From Fundicoccus culcitae (lineage in GTDB: Bacteria > Bacillota > Bacilli > Lactobacillales > Aerococcaceae): 64,000 bases of DNA. The stretch is from assembly GCF_024661895.1 (NCBI RefSeq), contig NZ_CP102453.1:1736001-1800000 (forward strand), written 5' to 3'. The notes under the pieces are model-generated. The model saw only the letters and a program-made list of their open reading frames with translations, was not told the origin of the DNA and searched no databases. Position numbers and translations under genes: made by a program. Positions 37,727 through 48,220 of this stretch are shown here, piece by piece. Each line of letters opens with the position of its first letter. The stretch's first letter is position 1.

Positions 37727-37755
37727 ATTATAACGGAACATACTGCATGATGCAA
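37727..37755 (-). promoter_or_regulatory. Sigma-A promoter of the S10-spc-alpha superoperon
   Basis: TTGCAT (37750-37755), 17-base spacer, TATAAT (37727-37732). Transcription would begin near 37720. Confidence 0.85.
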
Positions 37756-37954
37756 GGAAAATATTCGATTTATTCTAAAAAATTGGGTGCAATCTTAGCT
37801 TTGATTTCCATTCAATTTTTTTCAAACACTTTATGCATTTTGTTAACTACTTAATATAGAAGCAAAAATATTTTTTGAATCTCTATCATACTATTAAAAC
37901 GCTGATTGATAGCATTATATTGTCACGTTTTATTTTCCGAACAAGATAATTTAG

Positions 37955-37984
37955 TTGATAAATCACTAAATGTTTTTGTATAAT
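37955..37984 (+). promoter_or_regulatory. Promoter of the secreted protein gene
   Basis: TTGATA (37955-37960), 18-base spacer, TATAAT (37979-37984). TTAGT and ACTAA half-sites bracket the -35 box (37951-37969), a possible operator. GGAGG follows at 38005-38009. Confidence 0.7.
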
Positions 37985-38017
37985 AAAATAAATTTAAAGT
38001 ATTTGGAGGTATAATTA

Positions 38018-38905
38018 ATGAAAAAATCTTTAACGTTACTCGCAAGTATTATTAGTTTAAATTTAGCCTTGCCTATTTTACCTAGTTTTAGCCACACAGG
38101 ATCAATTATGTCTGTTCACGCACAGAACACCATCGATTTTGAACAAGGTAACCGAAGCGATGAAGAGTATGTTGATTATGTCCTTTCGCAATTTAATGAT
38201 CTTGATGCTTATATAACCGAAAGTACCATGAACATGGGTACAACCCAAACATCATCAAGAACAATTGTCGATAACAATACACAAGGTCATTTCTCTGAGC
38301 AATTCAATGCAGACGGTGTTGGTATTTTTACAACTTACACCTACGGTGATACCATGCTGGTTGATGAGGTCGAATTTTATCGTTCACAAGAAGAAATGTA
38401 TCTTACTTTAGATCCTGACTTTACCGAAAAACTAGATGCTCTTGACCAAGCCACCGACGGCCGCTTTGTTAGCCAAACGACCGTTGATGCTGGAATTTCT
38501 AATCAATTGCAATCAATCGATGCCTTTTTACAATTACCCAATCCAATCGAATATAAAAATGAAAATGGTAATACCGTTGCAACGACACATCTCAATTCTG
38601 AACAACTTACAGAACTGTTAGGATCTAACTCAACGCTGGTTAATGAACAGTCGGAATTAACGATTGAATTTACCATCAACCCGCAAGAACAATCCGTAAG
38701 TCAATATACACGTTTAACCATACCTCAAGAAGAAACTAGTGAAGAAGATGATTCTTTAGGTATTTCAATTAGTTTCCCTGACCTAATTGAAATACAGTCT
38801 AGTTTTACACCAAGCAACGAAAGCGTCCCAGCTCTAGAAGAGATAGATTACTTATCTCAAGAAGAATTTGAAGCAATTAAAACAGAAGTTGGTTTCGATC
38901 TATAA
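38018..38905 (+). CDS. Secreted protein of unknown function
   Basis: 295 residues. Residues 1-35 are a signal peptide (MKKSLTLLASIISLNLALPIL, cleavage likely after VHA-Q); no lipobox cysteine and no wall anchor, so it should be released or loosely held. The mature part is acidic and Thr/Ser/Gln/Asn-rich with beta-strand-like stretches, somewhat like extracellular LolA/LppX-fold proteins of Firmicutes, but I cannot assign a domain. GGAGG and a good promoter precede it, and a 20-bp-stem terminator follows. It sits alone on the plus strand between the S10 and str loci. Function unknown. Confidence 0.85.
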   Translation: MKKSLTLLASIISLNLALPILPSFSHTGSIMSVHAQNTIDFEQGNRSDEEYVDYVLSQFNDLDAYITESTMNMGTTQTSSRTIVDNNTQGHFSEQFNADGVGIFTTYTYGDTMLVDEVEFYRSQEEMYLTLDPDFTEKLDALDQATDGRFVSQTTVDAGISNQLQSIDAFLQLPNPIEYKNENGNTVATTHLNSEQLTELLGSNSTLVNEQSELTIEFTINPQEQSVSQYTRLTIPQEETSEEDDSLGISISFPDLIEIQSSFTPSNESVPALEEIDYLSQEEFEAIKTEVGFDL

Positions 38906-38916
38906 CCGACATGTGA

Positions 38917-38967
38917 AAATACCGTTGTTTTCTAAGATGAAACACTCCTTAGAAAACAACGGTATTT
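38917..38967. terminator. Bidirectional terminator, 20-bp perfect stem
   Basis: 38917-38936 pairs perfectly with 38948-38967 across an 11-base loop, with T-rich sequence after it on both strands. It separates the secreted-protein gene from the converging 49-residue gene. Confidence 0.9.
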
Positions 38968-38985
38968 ATTTTATTGATCAGTATG

Positions 38986-39135
38986 TTATTTTTTCTTTTT
39001 TCCTCGTCCTCTAAAACTAAAGACGGCGCCAATCACTGCCCCTATTAATAGCCCAATTAATCCGTTCATCGGGCCGGTAGGTAAAAACATAACTAAACCA
39101 ATCACCGCAAAAACAATAATAAATATAATGTTCAT
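38986..39135 (-). CDS. Small membrane protein, 49 residues
   Basis: MNIIFIIVFAVIGLVMFLPTG, a second glycine-rich helix (LIGLLIGAVIGAVFSF) and a strongly basic tail (RGRGKKKK). Two predicted membrane helices with the tail inside. AGGTGG lies six bases before the ATG, and the gene follows the MscS-like gene by 32 bases, so it is probably co-transcribed. No function known to me; the binding site, context and composition argue it is real. Confidence 0.7.
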   Translation of the reverse strand: MNIIFIIVFAVIGLVMFLPTGPMNGLIGLLIGAVIGAVFSFRGRGKKKK

Positions 39136-39167
39136 TACACCACCTACTTTCTTCAGGATGATAAAAA

Positions 39168-40412
39168 CTAATTTTCTTCCTTAATTTCTTCAACTTCATT
39201 AACTTTATGGCTGATATCTTCATCAAGGGCTTTATCCGCTTTTTCTAATTGTTTAGCGGCAAATTCGCGACCGCCTAACCCAAATGCTAAGACAAAAGTC
39301 AAAGCAATTGATCCTAAAATAATAATAAAACTAGAATTAACAATCGTTTGAGCGAATTGCAATTGATCTAAGGTCATAAAAACAGATAGTACAATAATAG
39401 CATAGCGGGCAAATTCACCAAAAACTTTGCTTCCAGAGACTTTAGCTAAGAAATCAGCTAAGATATTCCCCCCTATAATACCAATGGCTAAAATAATTAT
39501 AGCGCTGATAACCAAAGGCATGTAAGCTATAACAGCGGTCCCAATTGTATTTAATACTTCTAATCGCAAGACATTTAAAGCTTCGACAATAAAGAATATC
39601 AATAGAACCATTTTAATAATTTGTGCAGTAACGGTTGATATTTTTAAATGCGTTTCACCTTTAAAATTAAGATAATTGGAGTAACGATCAATCCCAGACG
39701 TTCTTAACAAACTTTCAATTAAATCTGCAAGAAGATTAGAGATAAAGCCACCGATGATGACCAATACCAAGGCTGTAAGAATATTAGGAATAGCCGCTAA
39801 AATTTGATTTAATACACCGATAATAGGTGTCGAGATACTTTCAATCCCTAATGTTTCAAGTGCTACAGTTAAAATCGGGATGAAAATGAGGACATAGACG
39901 ATGTTGGCTAACACTTCTGCTAAACGTGTTTCATCTATCTCTGTTTCTATGACACGTCCAGTAACCTTGGCATACCATTTATCAATGTTTAAACCTTCGA
40001 ATAGATTTTGCACCAGGTTCTTAACAAACCGACAAAAATAAAGACCAACTACCAAAATAATTAAGGCGGCTATAATATTCGGGATATACTCGAAGAAACG
40101 GTTGAACATATTAATAATCGGGTCGGCAACACCTGATAAATTCAATCCATTTAATATAAATGGCAAGAAGAATAGCATGACAATAAAATAGACGAATGTT
40201 CCAATCGTCTCTAAAAAAGTATCACTTTCATCATCATTTTTTGATACGCCCCAGTTTTGTAATTTTTGTCCAAAATCAATTTTATTTAAGCCTTTAATGG
40301 TTAGACGCTTTAAAATTTGGGATATTATCAAGGCTAATATTAATAAAAGCAAGGCTCCTAAAATCCCGGGTAATGCTGCTATAATTGTACTAAATAAATC
40401 TTCAAAATCCAT
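39168..40412 (-). CDS. MscS-like / conserved TM-helix mechanosensitive channel family protein
   Basis: 414 residues with about ten to twelve hydrophobic segments in repeating pattern: the block IIAALPGILGALLLLILALIIS recurs in altered form as YIPNIIAALIILVVGLYFC, AAIPNILTALVLVIIGGFIS and YMPLVISAIIILAIGIIGG. Such repeats typify the TM_helix family annotated as mechanosensitive ion channels. The classical MscS pore/beta domain is not obvious, and the C-terminus is a charged helix (KQLEKADKALDEDISHKVNEVEEIKEEN). Osmotic protection is possible but inferred. GGAGG precedes the ATG. Confidence 0.82.
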   Translation of the reverse strand: MDFEDLFSTIIAALPGILGALLLLILALIISQILKRLTIKGLNKIDFGQKLQNWGVSKNDDESDTFLETIGTFVYFIVMLFFLPFILNGLNLSGVADPIINMFNRFFEYIPNIIAALIILVVGLYFCRFVKNLVQNLFEGLNIDKWYAKVTGRVIETEIDETRLAEVLANIVYVLIFIPILTVALETLGIESISTPIIGVLNQILAAIPNILTALVLVIIGGFISNLLADLIESLLRTSGIDRYSNYLNFKGETHLKISTVTAQIIKMVLLIFFIVEALNVLRLEVLNTIGTAVIAYMPLVISAIIILAIGIIGGNILADFLAKVSGSKVFGEFARYAIIVLSVFMTLDQLQFAQTIVNSSFIIILGSIALTFVLAFGLGGREFAAKQLEKADKALDEDISHKVNEVEEIKEEN

Positions 40413-40514
40413 ATCGCTATCCCTCCAATGGTAAGTTCAAATGTGTCTTGATTATAACATTGAATCGAATAAAGGTGAAATATTCTAGTCATTTTGTAAA
40501 ATAAGCACAAAAAA

Positions 40515-40546
40515 ACCAAAGTTAACCTTTAAAGATTAACTTTGGT
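40515..40546 (-). terminator. Terminator of tuf
   Basis: 11-bp perfect stem ACCAAAGTTAA / TTAACTTTGGT (40515-40525 with 40536-40546), T run on the minus strand, 14 bases after the tuf stop. Confidence 0.9.
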
Positions 40547-40559
40547 AAATTGTTTGTAA

Positions 40560-41747
40560 TTAACCGATGATGCTTGATACAACACCAGCACCAACAGTAC
40601 GGCCACCTTCACGGATTGAGAATTTAGTTCCATCTTCAATTGCGATTGGGTGAATCAATTCAACTGTCATAGCAACGTTATCACCAGGCATAACCATTTC
40701 AGTTCCTTCTGGCAACTCAATAACACCTGTTACGTCAGTCGTACGGAAATAGAATTGTGGACGGTAGTTTGAGAAGAATGGAGTATGACGGCCACCTTCT
40801 TCTTTAGATAAGATATAAACTTCCGCAGTAAATTTAGTATGTGGTGTAATTGTTCCTGGTTTAGCTAAAACTTGACCACGTTGGATTTGTTCACGTGTTA
40901 CACCACGTAATAATGTACCTACGTTGTCACCAGCTTCAGCGTAATCTAATAATTTACGGAACATTTCAACACCAGTTACAGTTGTTTTAGAGATTGAATC
41001 AGCGATACCAACGATATCTACTTCATCCCCAACTTTAATCGTTCCACGTTCAACACGTCCAGTAGCAACTGTACCACGACCAGTAATTGAGAATACGTCC
41101 TCAACTGGCATCATGAATGGTTTTTCAGTATCACGTTCTGGTTCTGGAATATATTCGTCAACTGCTGCCATTAATTCTAAGATTTTTTCTTCGTATTCAG
41201 GATCGCCTTCTAAAGCTTTTAACGCTGAACCAGCGATGACTGGAACGTCGTCTCCTGGATAGTCGTATTCAGTTAGTAAGTCACGAACTTCCATTTCAAC
41301 TAATTCTAATAATTCTTCGTCATCAACCATATCCACTTTGTTCAAGAAGACTACGAAGTAAGGAACCCCTACTTGACCAGCCAATAAGATATGTTCACGA
41401 GTTTGTGGCATTGGACCATCAGCTGCAGATACAACTAAGATAGCACCGTCCATTTGAGCAGCACCAGTGATCATGTTTTTAACGTAGTCCGCGTGTCCTG
41501 GACAGTCAACGTGAGCATAGTGACGATTAGCTGTTTCATATTCGATATGTGAAGTATTGATTGTGATTCCACGTTCTTTTTCTTCAGGTGCATTATCGAT
41601 AGAAGCATAATCTTGAGCTTCACCAAAACCTTGTTTAGATAATACAGTTGCAATTGCTGCAGATAAAGTTGTTTTACCGTGGTCAACGTGTCCTAAAGTA
41701 CCAACGTTAACGTGTGGTTTTGTACGTTCGAATTTTTCTTTTGCCAT
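40560..41747 (-). CDS. tuf: Elongation factor Tu
   Basis: 395 residues: G1 [10 protein letters not shown]2 region [15 protein letters not shown]3 DCPGHADY, G4 NKVDM, domain 2 [13 protein letters not shown], domain 3 ending [15 protein letters not shown]. It delivers aminoacyl-tRNA to the ribosome. It is separated from fusA by 143 bases with its own strong promoter and has its own terminator, so it can be expressed independently of the str operon. Full length. Confidence 0.98.
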   Translation of the reverse strand: MAKEKFERTKPHVNVGTLGHVDHGKTTLSAAIATVLSKQGFGEAQDYASIDNAPEEKERGITINTSHIEYETANRHYAHVDCPGHADYVKNMITGAAQMDGAILVVSAADGPMPQTREHILLAGQVGVPYFVVFLNKVDMVDDEELLELVEMEVRDLLTEYDYPGDDVPVIAGSALKALEGDPEYEEKILELMAAVDEYIPEPERDTEKPFMMPVEDVFSITGRGTVATGRVERGTIKVGDEVDIVGIADSISKTTVTGVEMFRKLLDYAEAGDNVGTLLRGVTREQIQRGQVLAKPGTITPHTKFTAEVYILSKEEGGRHTPFFSNYRPQFYFRTTDVTGVIELPEGTEMVMPGDNVAMTVELIHPIAIEDGTKFSIREGGRTVGAGVVSSIIG

Positions 41748-41811
41748 TTTAGATAATTCCTCCTAAAAATTTGTCTAAGGCTATAGATTCCTAAGTAATC
41801 TATCACCTATT

Positions 41812-41840
41812 ATTATACTTATCTCTTTGCTAAAATTCAA
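41812..41840 (-). promoter_or_regulatory. Strong promoter of tuf
   Basis: TTGAAT (41835-41840), 17-base spacer, TATAAT (41812-41817). A stem just upstream (TTTCTAAAG 41881-41889 with CTTTAGAAA 41842-41850) could attenuate read-through from fusA. The 5' leader can fold ATAGATT/AATCTAT. Confidence 0.85.
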
Positions 41841-41890
41841 TCTTTAGAAAGAGAAATGACTAAGCAACTATTTTGTAATATTTCTAAAGC

Positions 41891-43981
41891 TTATGCTTCA
41901 GATTTACCACCATGAGTTTTAATAATTTCTTCAGCAATTGATTTTGGCACATCTTCATAATGATCAAATGTCATTGAGAAAGTTCCGCGTCCTTGTGTTG
42001 CTGAACGTAACGTTGTGGCATAACCAAACATTTCAGATAACGGAATGATACCTTTAACGATTTGGGCATTACCTCTTGCTTGTGTTCCTTCAATCCGTCC
42101 ACGACGAGAACTAATATGTCCCATAACATCTCCTAAATATTCTTCAGGGACGGTTATTTCAACAGACATCATTGGTTCTAAGATGGTAGGTTCTGCTGTT
42201 TTAGCAGCTGCTCTTAATGCCATTGAAGCCGCAACTTTAAAGGCCGTTTCAGATGAATCGACATCATGGTAAGAACCATCATAAAGTTTAGCTTTAATAT
42301 CTACCATTGGGAATCCAGCTAAAATACCATTTTCCATAGCATCTTTCAACCCAGCTTCTACTGCAGGGATGTACTCACGAGGAACAACCCCACCAACGAT
42401 TGCATTTTCAAATTCAAAGCCCGCGCCTTCTTCGTTAGGTGTGAACTCGATCCATACGTGACCGTATTGACCTTTACCACCTGATTGACGAACAAATTTA
42501 CCTTCAGCTTGAGTGGCTTTGCGGAATGTTTCACGATAAGAAACTTGTGGCGCACCAACAGTAGCTGAAACTTTGAATTCACGTTTTAGACGGTCAACGA
42601 TGATATCTAAGTGCAACTCACCCATACCAGCGATAATGGTTTGTCCCGTTTCGTGGTCAGTTGAAGCGCGGAAAGTAGGATCTTCCTCGGCTAACTTACC
42701 TAACGCGATAGACATTTTATCTTGGTCAGCTTTTGAATCTGGTTCAATAGCAACGTTAATAACAGGTTCTGGGAATTCCATTGATTCTAAAATTACTGGA
42801 TTTTTTTCATCACACAAGGTGTCTCCTGTACCAGTATTTTTCAAACCAACAGCCGCAGCGATATCACCTGAAAATACTTCAGGAATTTCTTGACGTGAAT
42901 TCGCGTGCATTTGTAAGATACGTCCTACACGTTCACGTGTATCTTTAGTTGCGTTTAAAATATAAGATCCAGACTCTAATGTACCAGAGTACACACGGAA
43001 GAAGGTTAAACGACCTACGAATGGGTCAGTCATGACTTTAAAGGCTAAAGCAGCAAATGGTTCGCTATCGTCAGCATGGTGTTCAATTTCTTCATCCGTT
43101 CCAGGTACCTTACCAATAATAGGCGGTACATCTAGTGGAGATGGTAAATAATCAATGACACCATCAAGCAATAATTGAACCCCTTTGTTTTTAAAGGCTG
43201 AACCACAGAACACAGGGTAAAACTCAACGTTAATTGTTGCTTTACGAATACCAGCTTTTAATGTTGGAACGTCAACTTCTTCACCTTCCAAGTAGGACAT
43301 CATGATGTCTTCATCAGTATCAGCTACTGCTTCTACTAACTTATTACGCCATTCTTCTGCCAATTCTTGGTAATCTGCAGGAATTTCAATTTCTTCAATA
43401 TCTGTTCCTAAGTCATTTGTATAGTTATAAGCTTTCATTTCAACTAAATCGATAATTCCTGTAAAATTATCTTCAGCTCCAACGGGTAATTGAACAGGGT
43501 GAGCATTCGCTTGCAAACGATCATGAATGGTACCTACAGAATATAAGAAGTCTGCACCGATTTTATCCATTTTATTAACAAAAACAATACGTGGAACACC
43601 ATAGGTTGTCGCTTGACGCCATACAGTTTCAGTTTGAGGTTCCACACCTGATTGGGCATCCAACAAGGCTACCGCTCCATCCAATACACGTAGTGAACGT
43701 TCAACTTCAACGGTAAAGTCCACGTGCCCTGGAGTATCGATAATATTTACACGATGGTCATGCCATTGTGCAGTTGTTGCTGCTGATGTAATGGTGATTC
43801 CACGTTCTTGTTCTTGTTCCATCCAGTCCATTTGTGAAGCACCTTCGTGTGTTTCACCAATCTTATGGATTTTACCAGTATAGTACAAGATACGTTCGGT
43901 AGTGGTTGTTTTACCGGCATCGATGTGAGCCATGATACCAATATTACGGGTTTTTTCAAGAGAAAATTCTCTTTTTGCCAT
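41891..43981 (-). CDS. fusA: Elongation factor G
   Basis: 696 residues: G1 [10 protein letters not shown]2 [13 protein letters not shown]3 [18 protein letters not shown]4 NKMDKIGAD, domain [15 protein letters not shown] and domain [28 protein letters not shown]. It catalyses translocation. Third gene of the str operon, after rpsG across an 86-base gap containing two palindromic elements. Full length. Confidence 0.98.
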   Translation of the reverse strand: MAKREFSLEKTRNIGIMAHIDAGKTTTTERILYYTGKIHKIGETHEGASQMDWMEQEQERGITITSAATTAQWHDHRVNIIDTPGHVDFTVEVERSLRVLDGAVALLDAQSGVEPQTETVWRQATTYGVPRIVFVNKMDKIGADFLYSVGTIHDRLQANAHPVQLPVGAEDNFTGIIDLVEMKAYNYTNDLGTDIEEIEIPADYQELAEEWRNKLVEAVADTDEDIMMSYLEGEEVDVPTLKAGIRKATINVEFYPVFCGSAFKNKGVQLLLDGVIDYLPSPLDVPPIIGKVPGTDEEIEHHADDSEPFAALAFKVMTDPFVGRLTFFRVYSGTLESGSYILNATKDTRERVGRILQMHANSRQEIPEVFSGDIAAAVGLKNTGTGDTLCDEKNPVILESMEFPEPVINVAIEPDSKADQDKMSIALGKLAEEDPTFRASTDHETGQTIIAGMGELHLDIIVDRLKREFKVSATVGAPQVSYRETFRKATQAEGKFVRQSGGKGQYGHVWIEFTPNEEGAGFEFENAIVGGVVPREYIPAVEAGLKDAMENGILAGFPMVDIKAKLYDGSYHDVDSSETAFKVAASMALRAAAKTAEPTILEPMMSVEITVPEEYLGDVMGHISSRRGRIEGTQARGNAQIVKGIIPLSEMFGYATTLRSATQGRGTFSMTFDHYEDVPKSIAEEIIKTHGGKSEA

Positions 43982-44067
43982 CTAAGTTTACCCCTCTTTC
44001 ATAAATTAAGTAGATGTCAATACTTGACAATATCAGCCAGCGTTGGCTGACATTACCATTATAAATC

Positions 44068-44538
44068 TTACCAGCGATAATGTGCAAAGGCTTTGTTAGC
44101 TTCTGCCATTTTATGCATATCTTCACGTTTTTTAACAGAAGCACCTGTATTATTTGATGCATCCATAATTTCACGAGCTAGACGTAATTCCATGGTTTTT
44201 TCACCACGCAAGCGTGCATAGCTTACTAACCAACGGATAGCCAAAGCATAGCGGCGGTCTGGACGCACCTCAACTGGTACTTGATAGTTCGATCCACCCA
44301 CACGACGTGCTTTAACTTCTAATAAAGGCATGATGTTTTCAATTGCTTGTTCAAATACTTCCATTGGGTCTTGTCCTGTTTGTTCACGAACAATATCAAA
44401 GGCAGAATATAAAATAGTTGCAGCTTTACCACGTTTTCCATCAACCATGATACGGTTAATTGTACGCGTAACTAATTTCGAGTTATAAATTGGATCGGGT
44501 AAAACTTCACGTTTTGGAACGGCTCCTTTACGAGGCAT
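44068..44538 (-). CDS. rpsG: 30S ribosomal protein S7
   Basis: 156 residues: [61 protein letters not shown], and the C-terminal [21 protein letters not shown]. It nucleates assembly of the 30S head. AGGAGG precedes the ATG. The rpsG-fusA gap carries a TCAGCCA/TGGCTGA hairpin (44033-44050). Confidence 0.97.
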   Translation of the reverse strand: MPRKGAVPKREVLPDPIYNSKLVTRTINRIMVDGKRGKAATILYSAFDIVREQTGQDPMEVFEQAIENIMPLLEVKARRVGGSNYQVPVEVRPDRRYALAIRWLVSYARLRGEKTMELRLAREIMDASNNTGASVKKREDMHKMAEANKAFAHYRW

Positions 44539-44593
44539 AAAAATCCTCCTTTCGAATTTTTTTCTAGTTCAATCATGTTAAAGTTTAAATTAA

Positions 44594-45004
44594 TTATTTA
44601 GGTCTTTTCGTTCCGTATTTAGAACGTCCTTGTTTACGGTTGTTTACTCCCGCAGTATCCAAGGCACCACGAACGATATGATAACGTACCCCTGGTAAGT
44701 CTTTTACACGTCCGCCACGGATTAATACAACACTATGTTCTTGTAAATTATGTCCAACACCTGGAATATAAGCAGTTACTTCCATCAAGTTAGATAAACG
44801 AACACGCGCATATTTACGTAAAGCTGAGTTAGGTTTTTTAGGTGTCATCGTACCCACACGAGTACAAACACCACGTTTTTGTGGAGATAAAGTATCTGTT
44901 TGTGTACGTTTGAAACTATTATATCCTTTATTTAACGCAGGAGAGTTTGATTTAGTTGATTTTGATTTACGTGGTTTATTTACTAATTGGTTAATAGTAG
45001 GCAT
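44594..45004 (-). CDS. rpsL: 30S ribosomal protein S12
   Basis: 136 residues: [41 protein letters not shown] and [27 protein letters not shown]. The lysines in TPKKPNS and GGRVKDLPG that change in streptomycin-resistant strains are wild type here. First gene of the str operon, behind a 150-base structured leader and a near-consensus promoter. Confidence 0.97.
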   Translation of the reverse strand: MPTINQLVNKPRKSKSTKSNSPALNKGYNSFKRTQTDTLSPQKRGVCTRVGTMTPKKPNSALRKYARVRLSNLMEVTAYIPGVGHNLQEHSVVLIRGGRVKDLPGVRYHIVRGALDTAGVNNRKQGRSKYGTKRPK

Positions 45005-45155
45005 TTAGCTTCCTCCTCCCTCATGGTTTCTTAGTCCACACATCCAAGTGTGTCATTTTTGGTTAAAAAGATAGGCAATGATTAGCATTGCTCACTTGGG
45101 CGCTCCTATAGCAGTCAGCACGACTGAATTTCAGGTATCTGTCAATAAAAACACC
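45005..45155 (-). promoter_or_regulatory. Structured leader of the str operon with alternative stems
   Basis: Hairpin GCAATG/CATTGC (45075-45091) lies inside a long-range stem CCAAGTG/CACTTGG (45093-45099 with 45045-45051). The same CACTTGG bases overlap a local hairpin CACAC/GTGTG (45037-45052), so the two stems exclude each other, just upstream of the GGGAGGAGG site. Confidence 0.55.
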
Positions 45156-45161
45156 TTGGTT

Positions 45162-45190
45162 AATATAACATGATTTTTATTTTTCGTCAA
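45162..45190 (-). promoter_or_regulatory. Sigma-A promoter of the str operon
   Basis: TTGACG (45185-45190), 17-base spacer, TATATT (45162-45167), about 160 bases upstream of rpsL. Confidence 0.85.
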
Positions 45191-45284
45191 CCTTTTCGAT
45201 TGCTTTCCACAAATATTTTAATCGCCGTTATTTCAAGCTTACTTCATTGCCTATCTGTGTGATATTGTAGATCACATTCGCTTA

Positions 45285-45569
45285 TTAGCGATCTGCGTTT
45301 ATGAAATCATATTTTTCTGGTTCGTTATTAAACTTATCGACAACATAGGGACATGTCGCTTTAATTTTTTTACCTTCTGCACTCATTTGGGCAACCATTT
45401 CATCCAACAATTGGCCTGCTACACCTTGTCCTCTTAAACTGACATCAACAAACGTATGATTAGCGTTAACGACCATTGGGTCATCCGTTGGTGGGAAGGT
45501 AATTTCGGCAATCAATTTCCCATCTGCATCATGCGCAACCAAAGCATCGGGTTTTCTTTCAAATTCCAT
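45285..45569 (-). CDS. Small GNAT-like N-acetyltransferase (YjdJ / COG2388 type)
   Basis: 94 residues, the compact single-domain GNAT variant: AEITFPPTDDPMVVNANHTFVDVSLRGQGVAGQLLDEMVAQMSAEGKKIKATCPYVVDKF. RGQGVAG is the acetyl-CoA pyrophosphate loop, and CPYVVDKF with Cys-Pro-Tyr is characteristic of this small family. The substrate is unknown. It follows lysS by 42 bases, likely co-transcribed. Two short hairpins (CGCT/AGCG at the stop codon and TGTGAT/ATCACA) lie downstream without a clear T run. Confidence 0.9.
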   Translation of the reverse strand: MEFERKPDALVAHDADGKLIAEITFPPTDDPMVVNANHTFVDVSLRGQGVAGQLLDEMVAQMSAEGKKIKATCPYVVDKFNNEPEKYDFINADR

Positions 45570-45611
45570 AATGATTCTCCTTTTTATGTCATAGTGATAT
45601 TTATTTAAGGG

Positions 45612-47147
<1,536 letters not shown>

Positions 47148-47149
47148 CT

Positions 47150-47155
47150 ATTATA
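47150..47155 (-). promoter_or_regulatory. -10 box of a probable lysS promoter
   Basis: TATAAT about 40 bases before the lysS start, just after the hslO terminator; the -35 region is only a T run. Confidence 0.4.
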
Positions 47156-47173
47156 TTCTAACTGATATCTGAA

Positions 47174-47208
47174 AAAAAGTCATATTTACTTGACGTTGTT
47201 GACTTTTT
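47174..47208 (-). terminator. Terminator of hslO
   Basis: AAAAAGTCA / TGACTTTTT stem (47200-47208 with 47174-47182) followed by a T run on the minus strand, just after the hslO stop. Confidence 0.75.
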
Positions 47209-47214
47209 ATATAA

Positions 47215-48084
47215 TTAATCAATTAAGGCTTGTAACTCTGCTTCATTAAATTGATAATGTTCGTTACAGAAATGGCAGACAACTTCTGCTCCATGATCTT
47301 CATGTATCATCGCTTCTAGCTCTTGGCGACCTACAGACATTAAACTTTTGGCAAAGCGTTCTTTGCTACAATCGCAATAAAAACGTACGGCTGTCTCTGT
47401 AAGAATTTCGTATTGATCTTCACCCACTAACTCACCTAATAACATTTCAAGTGTTAAGCCTTTATCAAGCAAATCAGAAAAACGGCCAAGTTTGGCTAAA
47501 CGATTTTCTAAAGTTGCGATTGTTTCTTCCGTTGCACCTGGCATGACTTGAATCATAAAGCCCCCAGCTACTTTAACCGTTTCATCCGTATCGACTAAAA
47601 CACTTAAGCCAATTGAAGACGGCGTTTGTTCGGATAAAGCCATATAATAAGTAAAATCTTCAGCCAATTCTCCACTAATTAAGGGCACTTGACCACTAAA
47701 AGGTTCTGAATCACCAATATATTTCCGAATCACTAACGTTCCAGGTAAGCCAACAGCAGCGGCAACATCAAGTTTACCATCGGCATTCAAGGCTAAAGCG
47801 ACTTCAGGATTAGCTACATATCCACGGATATCACCACTAGCATTACCATCTGCTACAATATGTCCGATGGGTCCGTCACCTAATATCTCAACGGTAATAC
47901 GGTCGTCGCCTTTTAAAGTACCCGCTAATAGCGTGGTTGCAACGAGGGTTCGCCCCAAGGCAGCCGTAGCTGTATGCCATGTTTTATGTCTTTGTTGCGC
48001 TTCTGCTACCATTTGAGTTGCATCAACGACATAGACACGTATTTGCTTATCAAAAGCTAAAGCTCTTAGTAATTTATCTGCCAT
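47215..48084 (-). CDS. hslO: Redox-regulated chaperone Hsp33
   Basis: 289 residues. N-terminal substrate-binding domain (LLRALAFDKQIRVYVVDAT, then GPIGHIVADGNASGDIRGYV) and C-terminal zinc redox switch: FYCDCSKERF (CxC) and VCHFCNEHYQF (CxxC), all four cysteines present. Oxidation releases zinc and activates its holdase function. The start at 48084 follows AAAGGGG; an in-frame ATG 33 bases upstream has no binding site. It lies next to ftsH, as in many Firmicutes. Confidence 0.95.
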   Translation of the reverse strand: MADKLLRALAFDKQIRVYVVDATQMVAEAQQRHKTWHTATAALGRTLVATTLLAGTLKGDDRITVEILGDGPIGHIVADGNASGDIRGYVANPEVALALNADGKLDVAAAVGLPGTLVIRKYIGDSEPFSGQVPLISGELAEDFTYYMALSEQTPSSIGLSVLVDTDETVKVAGGFMIQVMPGATEETIATLENRLAKLGRFSDLLDKGLTLEMLLGELVGEDQYEILTETAVRFYCDCSKERFAKSLMSVGRQELEAMIHEDHGAEVVCHFCNEHYQFNEAELQALID

Positions 48085-48156
48085 AAATATCCCCTTTAAT
48101 TCATAAAATTGTTGCAATCTATTTTTATGTGCATCATTCCGTTTTTAAGCAAAAAG

Positions 48157-48206
48157 CAAACGTTCTGCTAATCATCTGCACTCTCATGCTTTCAACAGAA
48201 CGTTTG
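48157..48206 (-). terminator. Terminator of ftsH
   Basis: 11-bp perfect stem CAAACGTTCTG/CAGAACGTTTG (48157-48167 with 48196-48206), T-rich tail on the minus strand, 14 bases after the ftsH stop. Confidence 0.85.
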
Positions 48207-48220
48207 TTTTAAGTTAAATC

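Noticed and set aside
41471-41686. Short open frames within tuf and fusA in other frames
   Set aside because: Shadows of strongly biased coding sequence with no start signals.
45258-45276. TGTGAT/ATCACA palindrome downstream of the small GNAT gene
   Set aside because: Located after a stop codon with no promoter nearby; more likely part of a weak 3' hairpin.
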